Source of the DNA: Marinobacter nauticus
Lineage (GTDB): Bacteria > Pseudomonadota > Gammaproteobacteria > Pseudomonadales > Oleiphilaceae
Direction of reading: 5' to 3'
DNA length: 64,000 nt
NCBI RefSeq assembly: GCF_003634635.1
Contig: NZ_RBJB01000004.1
Coordinates: 186,001 to 250,000, forward strand
In this document: positions 31,015 to 42,938 of the stretch, one piece after another
Position numbering within the stretch: position 1 is the stretch's first letter
How the letters are laid out: every line of letters begins with the position of its first letter
The notes under the pieces: generated by a model
The model's input: only the letters and a program-made list of their open reading frames with translations
What the model was told of the DNA's origin: nothing
The model's database searches: none
Made by a program: the position numbers and the translations under genes

Positions 31015-32478
31015 GTGCCGAACAGTATGTGGCATCAATGTCTTGAAGTACTCCGGGATGAGTTTCCCGCACAGCAGTTCAATACCTGGTTGAGGCCCCT
31101 TCAGTCTGATCACCGGGAAGGGCAGCTCATGCTGTTTGCCCCGAACCGGTTTGTGATGGACTGGGTCAACGAAAAATACCTTCGCCGTATAGAAGAAGTA
31201 TTGAAGGATCTGAATGGTGGTCAGGCGCCACGAGTCATGATGAAAGTGGGCTCTGCGCCCAAGCCCACAGATCCGGTGGTTCGCTCCGAAGTGGCGCCGC
31301 CGGTCCGGGTCTCGGAAGAAACCGAGCAGACCGTTACGGAAGAAGAAAGAAGTGTTGCGGCTACTGTTGCGGATTCAGCACCAAGAGCGATGTCTGCGCC
31401 GGCACCCAAGGCCCAGGCCGAGCGCCGTCCGGTGCAGGTAGAAGGTGATATCAAACACCAGAGTTTTCTTAACGAAACCTTTACCTTCGATACCTTTGTC
31501 GAGGGTAAATCGAACCAGCTGGCCCGGGCTGCCTCCATGCAGGTGGCGGAAAACCCCGGTGGTGCCTACAACCCGCTGTTTCTTTATGGCGGCGTGGGCC
31601 TGGGTAAAACCCACCTGATGCATGCCATTGGCAATGAGATTGTGCGTCGCAACCCGCGCGCGAAGGTAGCCTATCTGCGTTCGGAACGGTTTGTGGCCGA
31701 CATGGTCAAGGCACTGCAGCTGAATGCCATCAATGAGTTCAAACGCTATTACCGGTCGGTGGATGCGCTGCTGATTGACGATATCCAGTTTTTTGCCCGC
31801 AAGGAACGCTCTCAGGAAGAGTTTTTCCACACCTTTAATGCGCTGCTTGAAGGTGGCCAGCAGGTGATCGTGACCTGTGACCGTTTCCCGAAAGAAATCT
31901 CTGATATGGAGGAGCGGCTGAAATCCCGCTTTGGTTGGGGCCTGACGGTGATGGTTGAGCCTCCGGAACTGGAAACGCGGGTGGCGATCCTGATGAAGAA
32001 GGCGGAACAGGCCAATGTGAAACTCAGCAGCGAGGCCGCGTTCTTTATTGCACAGAAAATCCGGTCAAACGTTCGTGAGCTTGAAGGGGCGCTGCGTCTG
32101 GTGATAGCGAATGCTCACTTCACTGGCTCAGAGATTACCCCGCCGTTTATCCGTGAGAGCCTCAAGGATCTCCTGGCCCTGCATGAAAAGCAGGTGAGCA
32201 TCGATAATATCCAACGAACGGTGGCTGAGTACTACAAGATCAAGGTGGCGGATCTGCTGTCCAAACGCCGCACTCGCACAGTCACCCGGCCGCGCCAGGT
32301 GGCTATGTCCCTGGCCAAGGAACTGACCAATCATAGCCTGCCGGAGATTGGCGACGCGTTCGGTGGGCGTGACCACACCACCGTTCTGCATGCCTGTAAA
32401 AAGATTGTTGAATTGCAGGAAACCGATCCCGGTATCCGTGAGGATTATCAGAATTTTATGAGATTGCTGACCACCTGA
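31015..32478 (+). CDS. dnaA: Chromosomal replication initiator DnaA
   Basis: AAA+ initiator that binds DnaA boxes and opens oriC. Domain I (about 1-80, [20 protein letters not shown]), an Ala/Pro/Glu-rich linker (about 80-145), AAA+ core with Walker [17 protein letters not shown], Walker [12 protein letters not shown] and arginine finger region, then domain IV with the DnaA signature [16 protein letters not shown] prefer GTG 31015 ([11 protein letters not shown]) as the start, with GGGAG at 31001-31005 nine bases ahead. This gives 487 aa. The frame is open to 30979, but the extra residues have no counterpart in the family. Confidence 0.97.
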   Translation: MPNSMWHQCLEVLRDEFPAQQFNTWLRPLQSDHREGQLMLFAPNRFVMDWVNEKYLRRIEEVLKDLNGGQAPRVMMKVGSAPKPTDPVVRSEVAPPVRVSEETEQTVTEEERSVAATVADSAPRAMSAPAPKAQAERRPVQVEGDIKHQSFLNETFTFDTFVEGKSNQLARAASMQVAENPGGAYNPLFLYGGVGLGKTHLMHAIGNEIVRRNPRAKVAYLRSERFVADMVKALQLNAINEFKRYYRSVDALLIDDIQFFARKERSQEEFFHTFNALLEGGQQVIVTCDRFPKEISDMEERLKSRFGWGLTVMVEPPELETRVAILMKKAEQANVKLSSEAAFFIAQKIRSNVRELEGALRLVIANAHFTGSEITPPFIRESLKDLLALHEKQVSIDNIQRTVAEYYKIKVADLLSKRRTRTVTRPRQVAMSLAKELTNHSLPEIGDAFGGRDHTTVLHACKKIVELQETDPGIREDYQNFMRLLTT

Positions 32479-32538
32479 TTGAAGGTGGCCTGTACGAACA
32501 ACACATACATTCACTTCCGATAACTGAAGCCGAGTGCC

Positions 32539-33642
32539 ATGAAACTGACCATCAGCCGTGAATCACTGATCACCCCGCTGCAAAGCATTGCGGGCGTTGT
32601 GGAAAAGAAACAGACCATGCCGGTGTTGTCCAACGTACTGCTGGAAGCGGAAGACAATACGCTGACACTGACCGGTACCAATATGGAAGTGGAGCTGGTG
32701 GCTCGGGTAGCACCAGTCCATGTGGATCAGCCTGGTCGTATCACGGTTCCGGCGCGGAAGTTGGCGGATATCTGCCGGGCCTTGGGGGATGAGGCGCCTA
32801 TCGATCTGGTACTGGAAGGCGATCGTCTGCATCTGCGCGCCGGAAATTCCCACTTCACCCTGTCGACGCTGCCAGCGGAGCACTTTCCCAATGTCGAAGA
32901 TGAGCCGGAAAGCTTCCGCCTGGCATTGCCACAGAAAGAGCTCGGTCGCATGCTGGATGCCACTGCGTTCGCCATGGCCCAGCAGGATGTGCGTTATTAC
33001 CTGAACGGGTTGTTGCTGGAAGTGGATGTTAATCATGCCCGGGTTGTGGCTACCGATGGTCATCGTCTGGCCATGGCCCAGTTCGATCTGGATACCGGGT
33101 GTCCAGAGTTGCGGCAGGTTATTGTGCCTCGTAAAGGTGTGCTGGAGCTGGCCCGGCTTCTGGATGATGAAGAATCGCCGGTTACGCTGGTCATCGGTGA
33201 CAATCATCTTCGGGCGACGGTGGGCAGCTATACCTTTACCTCCAAGTTGATTGAAGGCAAGTTCCCGGATTACAACCGGGTGATCCCGCGGGGCGGCGAC
33301 AAGACCGTACTGGCTGATCGTTCAACGCTGAAAAGTACCCTGCAGCGGGCGGGCATTCTGTCTCACGAGAACATCCGTGGTGTGCGCCTGAACCTTTCTC
33401 CCAACCAGTTGCAGGTGTTCGCCAATAACCCTGACCAAGAACAGGCCGAAGATGCGTTGCCGGTGGAGTATCAGGGCGAATCCCTGCAGATCGGGTTTAA
33501 TGTAGGCTATCTGGTAGATGTCATGAATGCACTGGATGATGACCAGGTGAAGATTACGTTGTCGAATCCCAACAGCAGTGCGCTGATTGAGGCTCAGAAC
33601 GACAACCGTTGCCTGTATGTTGTCATGCCGATGCGACTGTAA
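32539..33642 (+). CDS. dnaN: DNA polymerase III sliding clamp (beta subunit)
   Basis: Ring-shaped processivity clamp, 367 aa, three beta-clamp domains. It begins MKLTISRESLITPLQSIAGV, contains LSTLPAEHFPN and YLNGLLLEV, and ends with the canonical YVVMPMRL. It follows dnaA by 60 bp on the same strand. Confidence 0.98.
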   Translation: MKLTISRESLITPLQSIAGVVEKKQTMPVLSNVLLEAEDNTLTLTGTNMEVELVARVAPVHVDQPGRITVPARKLADICRALGDEAPIDLVLEGDRLHLRAGNSHFTLSTLPAEHFPNVEDEPESFRLALPQKELGRMLDATAFAMAQQDVRYYLNGLLLEVDVNHARVVATDGHRLAMAQFDLDTGCPELRQVIVPRKGVLELARLLDDEESPVTLVIGDNHLRATVGSYTFTSKLIEGKFPDYNRVIPRGGDKTVLADRSTLKSTLQRAGILSHENIRGVRLNLSPNQLQVFANNPDQEQAEDALPVEYQGESLQIGFNVGYLVDVMNALDDDQVKITLSNPNSSALIEAQNDNRCLYVVMPMRL

Positions 33643-33660
33643 TCAGGTTTGGAGGGCTCT

Positions 33661-34932
33661 ATGGGTGCTGTAACGAATGGAATCAAAGGCGCGTTCAGGA
33701 TCGGTCAGACCCTGTCTGTGCTTGGCCGCACCGGGGTAAACTGGGTTCGGGGCGATCGGCCCCCTGCCCCGAAACTGTTGAGGCAGACCTTCGAAAGCCT
33801 GGGCGCAACCTACATCAAGCTGGGACAATTTATTGCCAGCTCGCCGACCTTTTTCCCCAAGGAGTATGTGGAGGAGTTCCAGTTCTGCCTCGACAAGACC
33901 CCGAGCCTTCCCTTCAGCGTAATCAAGAAGATCATCCGGGACGAGCTTGGTCGCCCTATTGATCAGGTGTATTCGGAAATTGATCCGGTTGCACTGGCTT
34001 CGGCATCCATTGCCCAGGTTCATGCTGCTCGCCTGGTAACGGGTGAAGAAGTGGTGATCAAGGTTCAGAAGCCGGGTGTGGAAAACATTCTGCTGACGGA
34101 CCTCAACTTTCTTTACCTGTCTGCCCGAATGCTCGAGACGCTGGCCCCGAAACTGTCCTGGACCTCCATGTCCGGCATTGTGGATGAAATTCAGAAAACC
34201 ATGATGGAAGAGTGCGATTTCATCAAAGAGGCCAACAACCTGAAAGTGTTCCGGGAATTTCTGCAGAACACCCACAATGAAGACGCGACGGTGCCGCGGG
34301 TGTACGAGCATTGCAGTACTCGCCGGATTCTGACTATGGAGCGGTTCCATGGGGTTCCATTGACGGATCTGGAAAGTATTCGAGGCTTTTCCCGGGATCC
34401 GGAGCGGACATTGATTACCGCCATGAATACCTGGTTCGCCAGCCTGACCCAGTGCGAGTTTTTTCACGCAGACGTTCATGCCGGTAACCTGATGGTGCTT
34501 GAGGACGGTCGCGTTGGTTTTATCGATTTCGGCATTGTCGGTCGGATCAGGCCGGATACCTGGCAGGCCGTGAGCGATTTCATTTCGGCGATTATGGTGG
34601 GCAATTTTGACGGTATGGCTGACGCCATGATCCGGATTGGCGTTACCCGGCATACCGTGCGGGTGGACGATCTGTCTGCTGATCTTCAGCGTCTGTATCG
34701 TCAGATGGATCGCATGGTGCCGGATGATGTGCCCTATGAAGTGGAACGGGCCGAGGACGACGTGAATAATATCCTGATGGACATGGTAAAGGTTGGCGAA
34801 AGTCACGGTTTGCATTTCCCCCGTGAATTCGCCTTGCTGCTCAAGCAGTTCTTGTATTTCGACCGCTATGTTCACATCCTGGCGCCAGAAATGGATGTGT
34901 TCATGGACGAACGGCTAACCATGCTTCATTAA
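33661..34932 (+). CDS. ABC1/UbiB-family atypical kinase (AarF-like)
   Basis: 423 aa. It carries all the family motifs: YIKLGQF (KxGQ), the Ala-rich loop ASASIAQVHAARL, VVIKVQKPG (nucleotide-binding Lys), ECDFIKEANN, FFHADVHAGNL (HxDxHxGN) and FIDFGIVG (DFG). Relatives include UbiB/COQ8, which support ubiquinone synthesis. This one lacks the C-terminal membrane helices of UbiB (about 540 aa), so it is more likely another ABC1 subfamily with an unknown client. ATG 33661 has GGAGGG directly upstream. It lies between dnaN and recF, where no gene is usual, and is followed by its own terminator. Confidence 0.9.
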   Translation: MGAVTNGIKGAFRIGQTLSVLGRTGVNWVRGDRPPAPKLLRQTFESLGATYIKLGQFIASSPTFFPKEYVEEFQFCLDKTPSLPFSVIKKIIRDELGRPIDQVYSEIDPVALASASIAQVHAARLVTGEEVVIKVQKPGVENILLTDLNFLYLSARMLETLAPKLSWTSMSGIVDEIQKTMMEECDFIKEANNLKVFREFLQNTHNEDATVPRVYEHCSTRRILTMERFHGVPLTDLESIRGFSRDPERTLITAMNTWFASLTQCEFFHADVHAGNLMVLEDGRVGFIDFGIVGRIRPDTWQAVSDFISAIMVGNFDGMADAMIRIGVTRHTVRVDDLSADLQRLYRQMDRMVPDDVPYEVERAEDDVNNILMDMVKVGESHGLHFPREFALLLKQFLYFDRYVHILAPEMDVFMDERLTMLH

Positions 34933-34959
34933 CCGGTCTACCGGGGTTTCTAGTACACT

Positions 34960-34990
34960 AGGGCGATATCGGAAACGGTATCGCCCTTTC
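34960..34990 (+). terminator. Terminator between the ABC1 kinase gene and recF
   Basis: Perfect 9-bp stem AGGGCGATA (34960-34968) / TATCGCCCT (34979-34987), loop of 10 nt, then TTCTCGTTTT. It implies that recF is expressed mainly from its own promoter, not from dnaA-dnaN. Confidence 0.75.
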
Positions 34991-35034
34991 TCGTTTTGGT
35001 CGTCCGAATTCTCAGCCTGAGCACTCCGTTACCC

Positions 35035-36156
35035 ATGGCGTTAGTCAAACTCCAGACACAGCATTTCCGAAACCTGTTATCTGCGCCTGTAGAATTTTCA
35101 CCGTCCTTCAATCTTCTTTATGGCGCCAATGGCAGTGGTAAAACCAGTGTGCTGGAGGCAATTGGTTATCTTGGACTTGGCCGGTCGTTTCGGGTCAGCC
35201 GGCATCAGGCAGTGGTGGCCCACGGGCAGTCGAAGCTGACTGTCTTCGGGGCACTGGATTCAGGTCTGTTGGCTCAAGCGTCTTCAGAAAAGGTTGAGCA
35301 CAGGATTGGTATTTCCCGGGATGTCAGCCTCAAGGAAACCCAGTTGCGGGTAGATGGTGAGGCGGTTCGCAGTCTTTCGTTTCTGGCGATGCATCTTCCG
35401 GTCTCGGTGATTGATCCCGGTGTGTTCGACATTGTTGCCGGTGGTCCGGGCAAACGCCGACAGTTTCTGGATTGGTTAGTGTTCCACGTGGAACCTTCCT
35501 TTTCTGCCCTGTGGCAACAGGTTCAGAGGGTCACGTCACAGCGGAATCAAATGCTGAGAAATGGTAGACTGGACGAATCGTTGATGCGGGTCTGGGATTC
35601 CCAGTACGGCGCCTTGGCGGAGTCGTTGAGTGACATCCGCGAAACTGTCTTCCATCGCTTCAAGATCGCTTTTGAATCGGTGTTGGCGGAGCTGGATGCG
35701 CCTTGGGTGGAAGGTCTGAAGATGGACTTCTACCCGGGCTGGGATCGAAGCACAGCGTTGACCGAAGTACTGGTTAACCATCGCGAACAGGAACGTCGTA
35801 TGGGCCACACCTTGTACGGCCCGAACCGGGCGGATATCCGCCTGAAGTTTGGTGGTCGTCCGGTGGCGGAAACCTTCTCGAGAGGCCAGCAAAAGACACT
35901 GGTGATCCTGATGAAGATTGCTCAGGGCAAGGTGTTGAGTGATCTTGGCAAACAGGTGACGTTTCTGTTGGACGATATCAACGCCGAGTTGGATGTTCGT
36001 CATCGCGTTATGCTGGCTCGCAACTTACAGGAACTGCGTTGTCAGGTGTTTATCACCTCCATTGAGCATCCGGAACCGGACACGTTGTGGCACGATGGGG
36101 ATACACCTGAATACAGAATGTTCCACGTGGAACATGGACAATTGACGGAAGAATAG
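35035..36156 (+). CDS. recF: DNA replication and repair protein RecF
   Basis: SMC-like ATPase that loads RecA at gaps with RecO and RecR. 373 aa from ATG 35035 (MALVKLQTQHFRNL). Walker A is YGANGSGKTSVLEAIGYLGL, the signature region is in TFSRGQQKTLVILMKIAQG, and Walker B is VTFLLDDINAELD. Thirteen codons upstream are open but not RecF-like. Two parS-like palindromes lie inside the gene, both read as Phe-His-Val-Glu, one near the middle and one in the last 15 codons. Confidence 0.96.
   Translation: MALVKLQTQHFRNLLSAPVEFSPSFNLLYGANGSGKTSVLEAIGYLGLGRSFRVSRHQAVVAHGQSKLTVFGALDSGLLAQASSEKVEHRIGISRDVSLKETQLRVDGEAVRSLSFLAMHLPVSVIDPGVFDIVAGGPGKRRQFLDWLVFHVEPSFSALWQQVQRVTSQRNQMLRNGRLDESLMRVWDSQYGALAESLSDIRETVFHRFKIAFESVLAELDAPWVEGLKMDFYPGWDRSTALTEVLVNHREQERRMGHTLYGPNRADIRLKFGGRPVAETFSRGQQKTLVILMKIAQGKVLSDLGKQVTFLLDDINAELDVRHRVMLARNLQELRCQVFITSIEHPEPDTLWHDGDTPEYRMFHVEHGQLTEE
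35480..35495. promoter_or_regulatory. parS: parS-like centromere site 1 (15/16)
   Basis: TGTTCCACGTGGAACC matches the Pseudomonas-type ParB site TGTTCCACGTGGAACA at 15 of 16 positions. It is inside recF. Confidence 0.8.
36119..36134. promoter_or_regulatory. parS: parS centromere site 2 (16/16)
   Basis: TGTTCCACGTGGAACA is a perfect 16-bp palindrome identical to the parS consensus of Pseudomonas-type ParB. It overlaps the last codons of recF, 5 kb from the putative oriC. Confidence 0.9.
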
Positions 36157-36160
36157 CTGA

Positions 36161-38638
<2,478 letters not shown>

Positions 38639-38660
38639 TCAGACAAACCTTGTTGGCAAT

Positions 38661-38698
38661 AAAAAACGGTGGCTCCTTGTGGATGCCACCGTTTTTTT
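38661..38698. terminator. Bidirectional terminator after gyrB
   Basis: AAAAAACGGTGGC (38661-38673) pairs perfectly with GCCACCGTTTTTT (38686-38698), loop of 12 nt, T-run on both strands, between convergent gyrB and the membrane-protein gene. Confidence 0.94.
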
Positions 38699-38738
38699 AT
38701 GGGTGTCCGGGGAACCCGGAAACCGGTGTTGTAATAAC

Positions 38739-39506
38739 CTATTTCGAGGACCCTGACTCTGCCCTCTTCCGTTCCTTTTCTTTTTCCTTTTCAATCAGAT
38801 GTGGCGCCATCACCTCTTCCAGGGTATACCCCGTCAGGCGCCGGATGGTGCGCCAGAGGTAATAGAAGATCAGCATCATCATCACCATGGAGGGGATGGC
38901 AATCATCGGATAGCTCACCAGGGTCATGCGGCCCAGTTCCTCATTGAAGGCCTGGGTGCCCGAAGGGCTCACCACAATCCATTTCGCCAGCACATAATTC
39001 ATGATGGACGAGAACAGGAAGGTGCCGGCAAAGAAATAGCTGGCCTTAAGTAGCCGCCCTTCAAACTCCTCCACGCAGTTCTTTTCTTCCAGTGAGGCCT
39101 GAATCTTGTCCACGTCCAGCACATTCGGGTTATAAAGCAGAGTACGGACCAGGGGGTACCTGGTGCGCGTAGACACCAGTACCGCCAGACCAATGACGGC
39201 GGGCACGGCCGCTTCCTTGATGGCGAGCCAGCCGGCATCCAGTTCCAGCAAACCAATGCCGCCGGTGAGGCCGACACTGATCAGGCCCAGCAAGGCGATG
39301 AAGTTTTTCTTGTGGTAGCGCACCAGCTCGAACAGGCCCCAGCCCAGGGGAAACGCCAGGCCGATGATCAGCGCATTGACGCTGCCGAGGTGTTCGTCAC
39401 CACTGAACTTCATCAGAATCACCGAGGGAATGATGATACTGACCAGCAGGTCGATCCAGGGTCTGGGTTGGTGGTCTGGAGTGGGAGAATTACTCTGGGA
39501 CGTCAT
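38739..39506 (-). CDS. Conserved multi-pass membrane protein (VC0807-like)
   Basis: 255 aa, about seven hydrophobic segments (WIDLLVSIIIPSVILMKF, NALIIGLAFPLGWGLFEL, FIALLGLISVGLTGGIGLLE, AVPAVIGLAVLVS, SYFFAGTFLFSSIMNYVLA, SYPMIAIPSMVMMMLIFYYL) and a highly charged C-terminal tail (KEKEKERKRAESG). The arrangement resembles the VC0807 family of inner-membrane proteins. I know of no established function. It lies downstream of gabT on the same strand with a 106-bp gap holding an inverted repeat. Confidence 0.72.
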   Translation of the reverse strand: MTSQSNSPTPDHQPRPWIDLLVSIIIPSVILMKFSGDEHLGSVNALIIGLAFPLGWGLFELVRYHKKNFIALLGLISVGLTGGIGLLELDAGWLAIKEAAVPAVIGLAVLVSTRTRYPLVRTLLYNPNVLDVDKIQASLEEKNCVEEFEGRLLKASYFFAGTFLFSSIMNYVLAKWIVVSPSGTQAFNEELGRMTLVSYPMIAIPSMVMMMLIFYYLWRTIRRLTGYTLEEVMAPHLIEKEKEKERKRAESGSSK

Positions 39507-39551
39507 GGTTACCGCCTGATCGGTGAATCAACGGCAGAACCCGAGGGGGGC

Positions 39552-39576
39552 ACTGCCGGAAAGAGCTTCCGGCAGT
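39552..39576. repeat. Inverted repeat between gabT and the membrane-protein gene
   Basis: Perfect 10-bp arms ACTGCCGGAA / TTCCGGCAGT, loop AGAGC. No T-run on either side, so it may be a processing or attenuating hairpin rather than a terminator. Confidence 0.55.
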
Positions 39577-39612
39577 ATACGACGAATAGGAAGTCAGAAG
39601 TAACCGCCTGGT

Positions 39613-40890
39613 TCAGGCGCCCACTTCCTTCAGGCATTCCTCAACAATATTCAGCCCTTCTTCCAGCACTTCGTCTTCGATGGTCACCGGCATCAGGAAT
39701 CGCAGTGTGTTGCCGTGCATACCGCAACTCAGCAGGATCAGTCCTTTCTCCTTTGCCTTTTTGGTAATGGCCCCGGCCAGTTCTGGCATGGGCTTGTGAC
39801 TTTCCTTGCTTTCCACCAGCTCGAAGGCCGCCATGGGGCCCAGATTGCGAGCGTTGTCCACATGGGTGAACTGCTCCTGCCATTGGTCGAACCGGGATCT
39901 AAGTTTCTCGCCCAGGCGCTGGCTCCTGCCAAGGATATCTTCTTCCTTGATGACATCGAACACCGCCAGGGCGGCGGCGCACGCGGTGGGGCTGCCGGTG
40001 TAGGTACCGCCCAGGGAGTTCGGGCCGGAGGAGTCCATCACCTTGTCCGTGCCGACGATGGCCGAGATGGGCATGCCATCGGCCATGGATTTGGCCATGG
40101 TCATAATGTCCGGCTCAATACCACTGTGTTCGATGGCGAACAGCTTGCCGGTGCGGCCAAAGCCACTTTGCACTTCATCCACGATCATCATGATGTCGTT
40201 TTCATCGCAGATCTTGCGGATGGCTTTCAGGAAACTTGGCGGTGCCGGGTAGAAACCGCCCTCACCCAGAACCGGCTCCAATACGATGGCGGCGGTTTCA
40301 TGGGCCGGGGAGTCGGCTTTCATGGTCATCGCCAGGCCGCGCAGGGACTCTTCTTCGGAAATGCCATGGTAAGGCACCGGGTAAGGCGCGCGGTAGACCA
40401 GGCCGGGCATGGGCCCGAAGGAGGTCTGGTAAGGGGCGGCCTTGCCGTTCATGGCCATGGTGAAGAAGGTGCGGCCGTGGTAACCGCCGTCAAAACAGAT
40501 AACGTTGTTTTTGCCGGTGGCTGCGCGGGCAATCTTGACTGCGTTTTCCAATGCCTCGGCGCCGGAGTTGGCCAGCATGACCTTGCCGTGGCCTTTTACC
40601 GGCACCACTTCGCTCAGTTTCTGAGCCAGCTTCACGTAGCCCTCGTAGGGCATCACCGTCTGGCAGGTGTGCATCAGTTTGTCGAGCTGCGCCTTGACGG
40701 CCTCAACCACCCTGGGATGTCGATGGCCGATGTTCAATACGCCGATACCGCCGGCGAAATCGATCATGCGTTTGCCATCTGCGTCCCAGACCTCTGCGTT
40801 CAGGGCGTGATCTGCAAATTGATCATTGGGGCTTGCTGCGCCCGCGGCGACGTATCGCTCTTTGAGTGCCTGCAATTCTTTGTTGCTCAC
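39613..40890 (-). CDS. gabT: 4-aminobutyrate transaminase (class III aminotransferase)
   Basis: PLP enzyme moving the amino group of GABA to 2-oxoglutarate, giving succinate semialdehyde. 425 aa, family length. Motifs are DFAGGIGVLNIGHRHP, NSGAEALENAVKIARAATG, FDGGYHGRTFFTMAMNGK, EPVLGEGGFYPAPPSFL, IVDEVQSGFGRTG, and the PLP lysine in TMAKSMADGMPISA. The tail region GLILLSCGMHGNTLRFLMP matches GabT. Related substrates such as 5-aminovalerate cannot be excluded. No gabD is adjacent. Confidence 0.88.
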   Translation of the reverse strand: MSNKELQALKERYVAAGAASPNDQFADHALNAEVWDADGKRMIDFAGGIGVLNIGHRHPRVVEAVKAQLDKLMHTCQTVMPYEGYVKLAQKLSEVVPVKGHGKVMLANSGAEALENAVKIARAATGKNNVICFDGGYHGRTFFTMAMNGKAAPYQTSFGPMPGLVYRAPYPVPYHGISEEESLRGLAMTMKADSPAHETAAIVLEPVLGEGGFYPAPPSFLKAIRKICDENDIMMIVDEVQSGFGRTGKLFAIEHSGIEPDIMTMAKSMADGMPISAIVGTDKVMDSSGPNSLGGTYTGSPTACAAALAVFDVIKEEDILGRSQRLGEKLRSRFDQWQEQFTHVDNARNLGPMAAFELVESKESHKPMPELAGAITKKAKEKGLILLSCGMHGNTLRFLMPVTIEDEVLEEGLNIVEECLKEVGA

Positions 40891-40978
40891 TTTGCGTGTC
40901 TCCCTGTGTCAGGATTAGGAATTTCTAGTACCAGTGTAGGGAGTACGCACCCAACACACAAACCGACCAACGGGGCAC

Positions 40979-42751
40979 TCAGTGTTCTGTCTGGCTCCCG
41001 GTGTCCCGGAATTGCAGGCTGGCCAGGCGCCGGTACAGCGCGTTATCGCGGATCAACTGGTCGTGACTGCCCACTGCCAGCAGTCGGCCCTCGTCAAATA
41101 CCGCGATCCTGTCGGCATCCCGCACCGTTGCCAGCCGATGAGCAATCACCAGGGTAGTCCGGCCCTCCGTGAGCGCCGGCATGGCCTGCTGAATCAGATG
41201 TTCGCTTTCCGCATCCAGGGCGCTGGTGGCTTCATCAAGCAGCAGAATCGGAGCGTCGGCCAACAGCGCACGGGCAATCGCCAGTCGTTGTTTCTGGCCA
41301 CCGGAAAGGCCCTGGCCGGCATCACCCAGGGGCGTGTCGTAACCCTGTGGCAGGGCCTGAATGAATTCGTGGGCGTGGGCAATACGGGCGGCTTGCTCGA
41401 TCTCAGCCTGATTGGCCTCGGGCCGGGCGTAGCGAAGATTATCGGCGACAGTGCCATGAAACAGGGCGGGATTCTGCGGCACCAGAGCGAAACACCGCCG
41501 CAGGTCAGCCAGTGGAACCATGGCGGTGTCTATGCCATCCAACCGGATAGAACCGGCCTGTAGCGGATAGAAACCCAGTAGCAGATCAAACAACGTGGAT
41601 TTACCGGCACCGGACGGACCGACCAGGGCAAGGGTTTCACCCGGCTGGATCTCCAGAGAGACCCCGGCAAGCGCTGGCCGTTCCGTGCGCCCGCTATAGC
41701 TGAAGCTCAGGTTATCCAGAGTAATTGCACCGGTCACTGTGCCCGGGAGCCTGGCCGTTCCCGTCTCGGGACGCCGCTCCGGCTCGGTCTGCAGCAGCTC
41801 GAACAGGCGAGCTGCGGAACCGGCGGCGCGCTGCAATTCGCCAATCACCTCACTGATGGCTCCAGCCGCGACCCCCACCAGCAGGCTGTAGAACACAAAG
41901 GCTGCCAGCTCACCCGGTGAGATTCGGCCATGAATCACATCCAGCCCGCCAATCCAGATGACAATACCGACGGCGCCCATTACCAGGGAAATCGCCAGTG
42001 TGGTCAGCCAGGCGCGCTGGCGAATCCGTTGCCGGGCAATATCGAAGGCCTTTTCAGAGACCTCGGCGAAGTAGCGGCGATCGTGAGGCTGATGATTGAA
42101 GGCCTGTACGGTTTTGATCTGGCTGAGATTCTCCCCGACATAACTGCCAACATCCGCCACCCGATCCTGACTCAGTCGGGACAGCGCCCGCACCCGGCGG
42201 CCGTAAAACAGGATCGGCGCAATCACCAGCGGAAACCCCAGCAGGATGATGCTGGCCAGCTTGGCGTTGGTGACAAACAGAAGAATCAGCCCGCCGATAA
42301 GCATCAGCGTGTTGCGCAGGGCGATGGAGACGGTGGAGCCAATCACCGATTGCAGTACGGTGGTGTCAGCCGTAAACCGGGACTGAATCTCCAGGGCCCG
42401 GTTCTGTTCAAAGAAGCTGGGCGTGAGATCGATCAGGTGATTGAATACCCGTTTGCGAATGTCTGCCACCACCCGTTCGCCAATCCAGGACACCAGGTAG
42501 AATCGGGCAAACGAACCAAAGGCCAGGCCGAGGACCAGCACGAAAAACAGGCCGATAGCCTTGGCGAGGTTTTCCGGAGACTGCGTGGCCAGGCCCTGAT
42601 CGACCAGAATGCGCAGGCCCTGGCCCAGACCAAGGGTGATGCCGGCGGTAATAACCAGGGCAATCAGCGCACCGATCACGGCTCGTCGGTAGGGGCTGAT
42701 AAACTCTATGACAAGTCTTAGAGCTTTACGATGGTTGGGGCTGATGGTCAC
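40979..42751 (-). CDS. ABC exporter half-transporter (MsbA/LmrA type)
   Basis: 590 aa with fused domains. Six membrane helices (about 1-310, starting FISPYRRAVIGALIALVITA) and an ATPase domain with Walker A LVGPSGAGKSTLFDLLLGFY, signature GLSGGQKQRLAIARALL, Walker B ILLLDEATSALD and H-loop VIAHRLATV. It should dimerise and export a hydrophobic or lipid substrate, which sequence does not reveal. It is transcribed leftward, divergent from the Atm1-like exporter. Confidence 0.9.
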   Translation of the reverse strand: MTISPNHRKALRLVIEFISPYRRAVIGALIALVITAGITLGLGQGLRILVDQGLATQSPENLAKAIGLFFVLVLGLAFGSFARFYLVSWIGERVVADIRKRVFNHLIDLTPSFFEQNRALEIQSRFTADTTVLQSVIGSTVSIALRNTLMLIGGLILLFVTNAKLASIILLGFPLVIAPILFYGRRVRALSRLSQDRVADVGSYVGENLSQIKTVQAFNHQPHDRRYFAEVSEKAFDIARQRIRQRAWLTTLAISLVMGAVGIVIWIGGLDVIHGRISPGELAAFVFYSLLVGVAAGAISEVIGELQRAAGSAARLFELLQTEPERRPETGTARLPGTVTGAITLDNLSFSYSGRTERPALAGVSLEIQPGETLALVGPSGAGKSTLFDLLLGFYPLQAGSIRLDGIDTAMVPLADLRRCFALVPQNPALFHGTVADNLRYARPEANQAEIEQAARIAHAHEFIQALPQGYDTPLGDAGQGLSGGQKQRLAIARALLADAPILLLDEATSALDAESEHLIQQAMPALTEGRTTLVIAHRLATVRDADRIAVFDEGRLLAVGSHDQLIRDNALYRRLASLQFRDTGSQTEH

Positions 42752-42842
42752 TCTCCTGATCGATCAAAGTTTAATTAAGCCGTTTCTTTTACGATTTGTC
42801 CTCAGATGAAGACGTATCATAGCTGTTAGCAAGAGTGCACGG

Positions 42843-42938
42843 GATGGGGAGCCTTTCCGGGACCGTCAAAAGCCAGGGATGGCTTTTGTCGAGCGTACAG
42901 GGATGTATTTACAGCGTGTCCCGGAAAGGCTCCCCATC
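42843..42938. repeat. Nested palindromic element ahead of the Atm1-like gene
   Basis: Two perfect 21-bp inverted arms (42843-42863 and 42918-42938) flank a 54-bp spacer. The spacer contains a second perfect palindrome, AAAAGCCA (42868-42875) / TGGCTTTT (42880-42887), with loop GGGA. The whole would fold into a cruciform or a long RNA hairpin. It looks like a dispersed genomic repeat or non-coding element inserted between the divergent ABC genes, though I see only one copy in this window. Confidence 0.75.
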
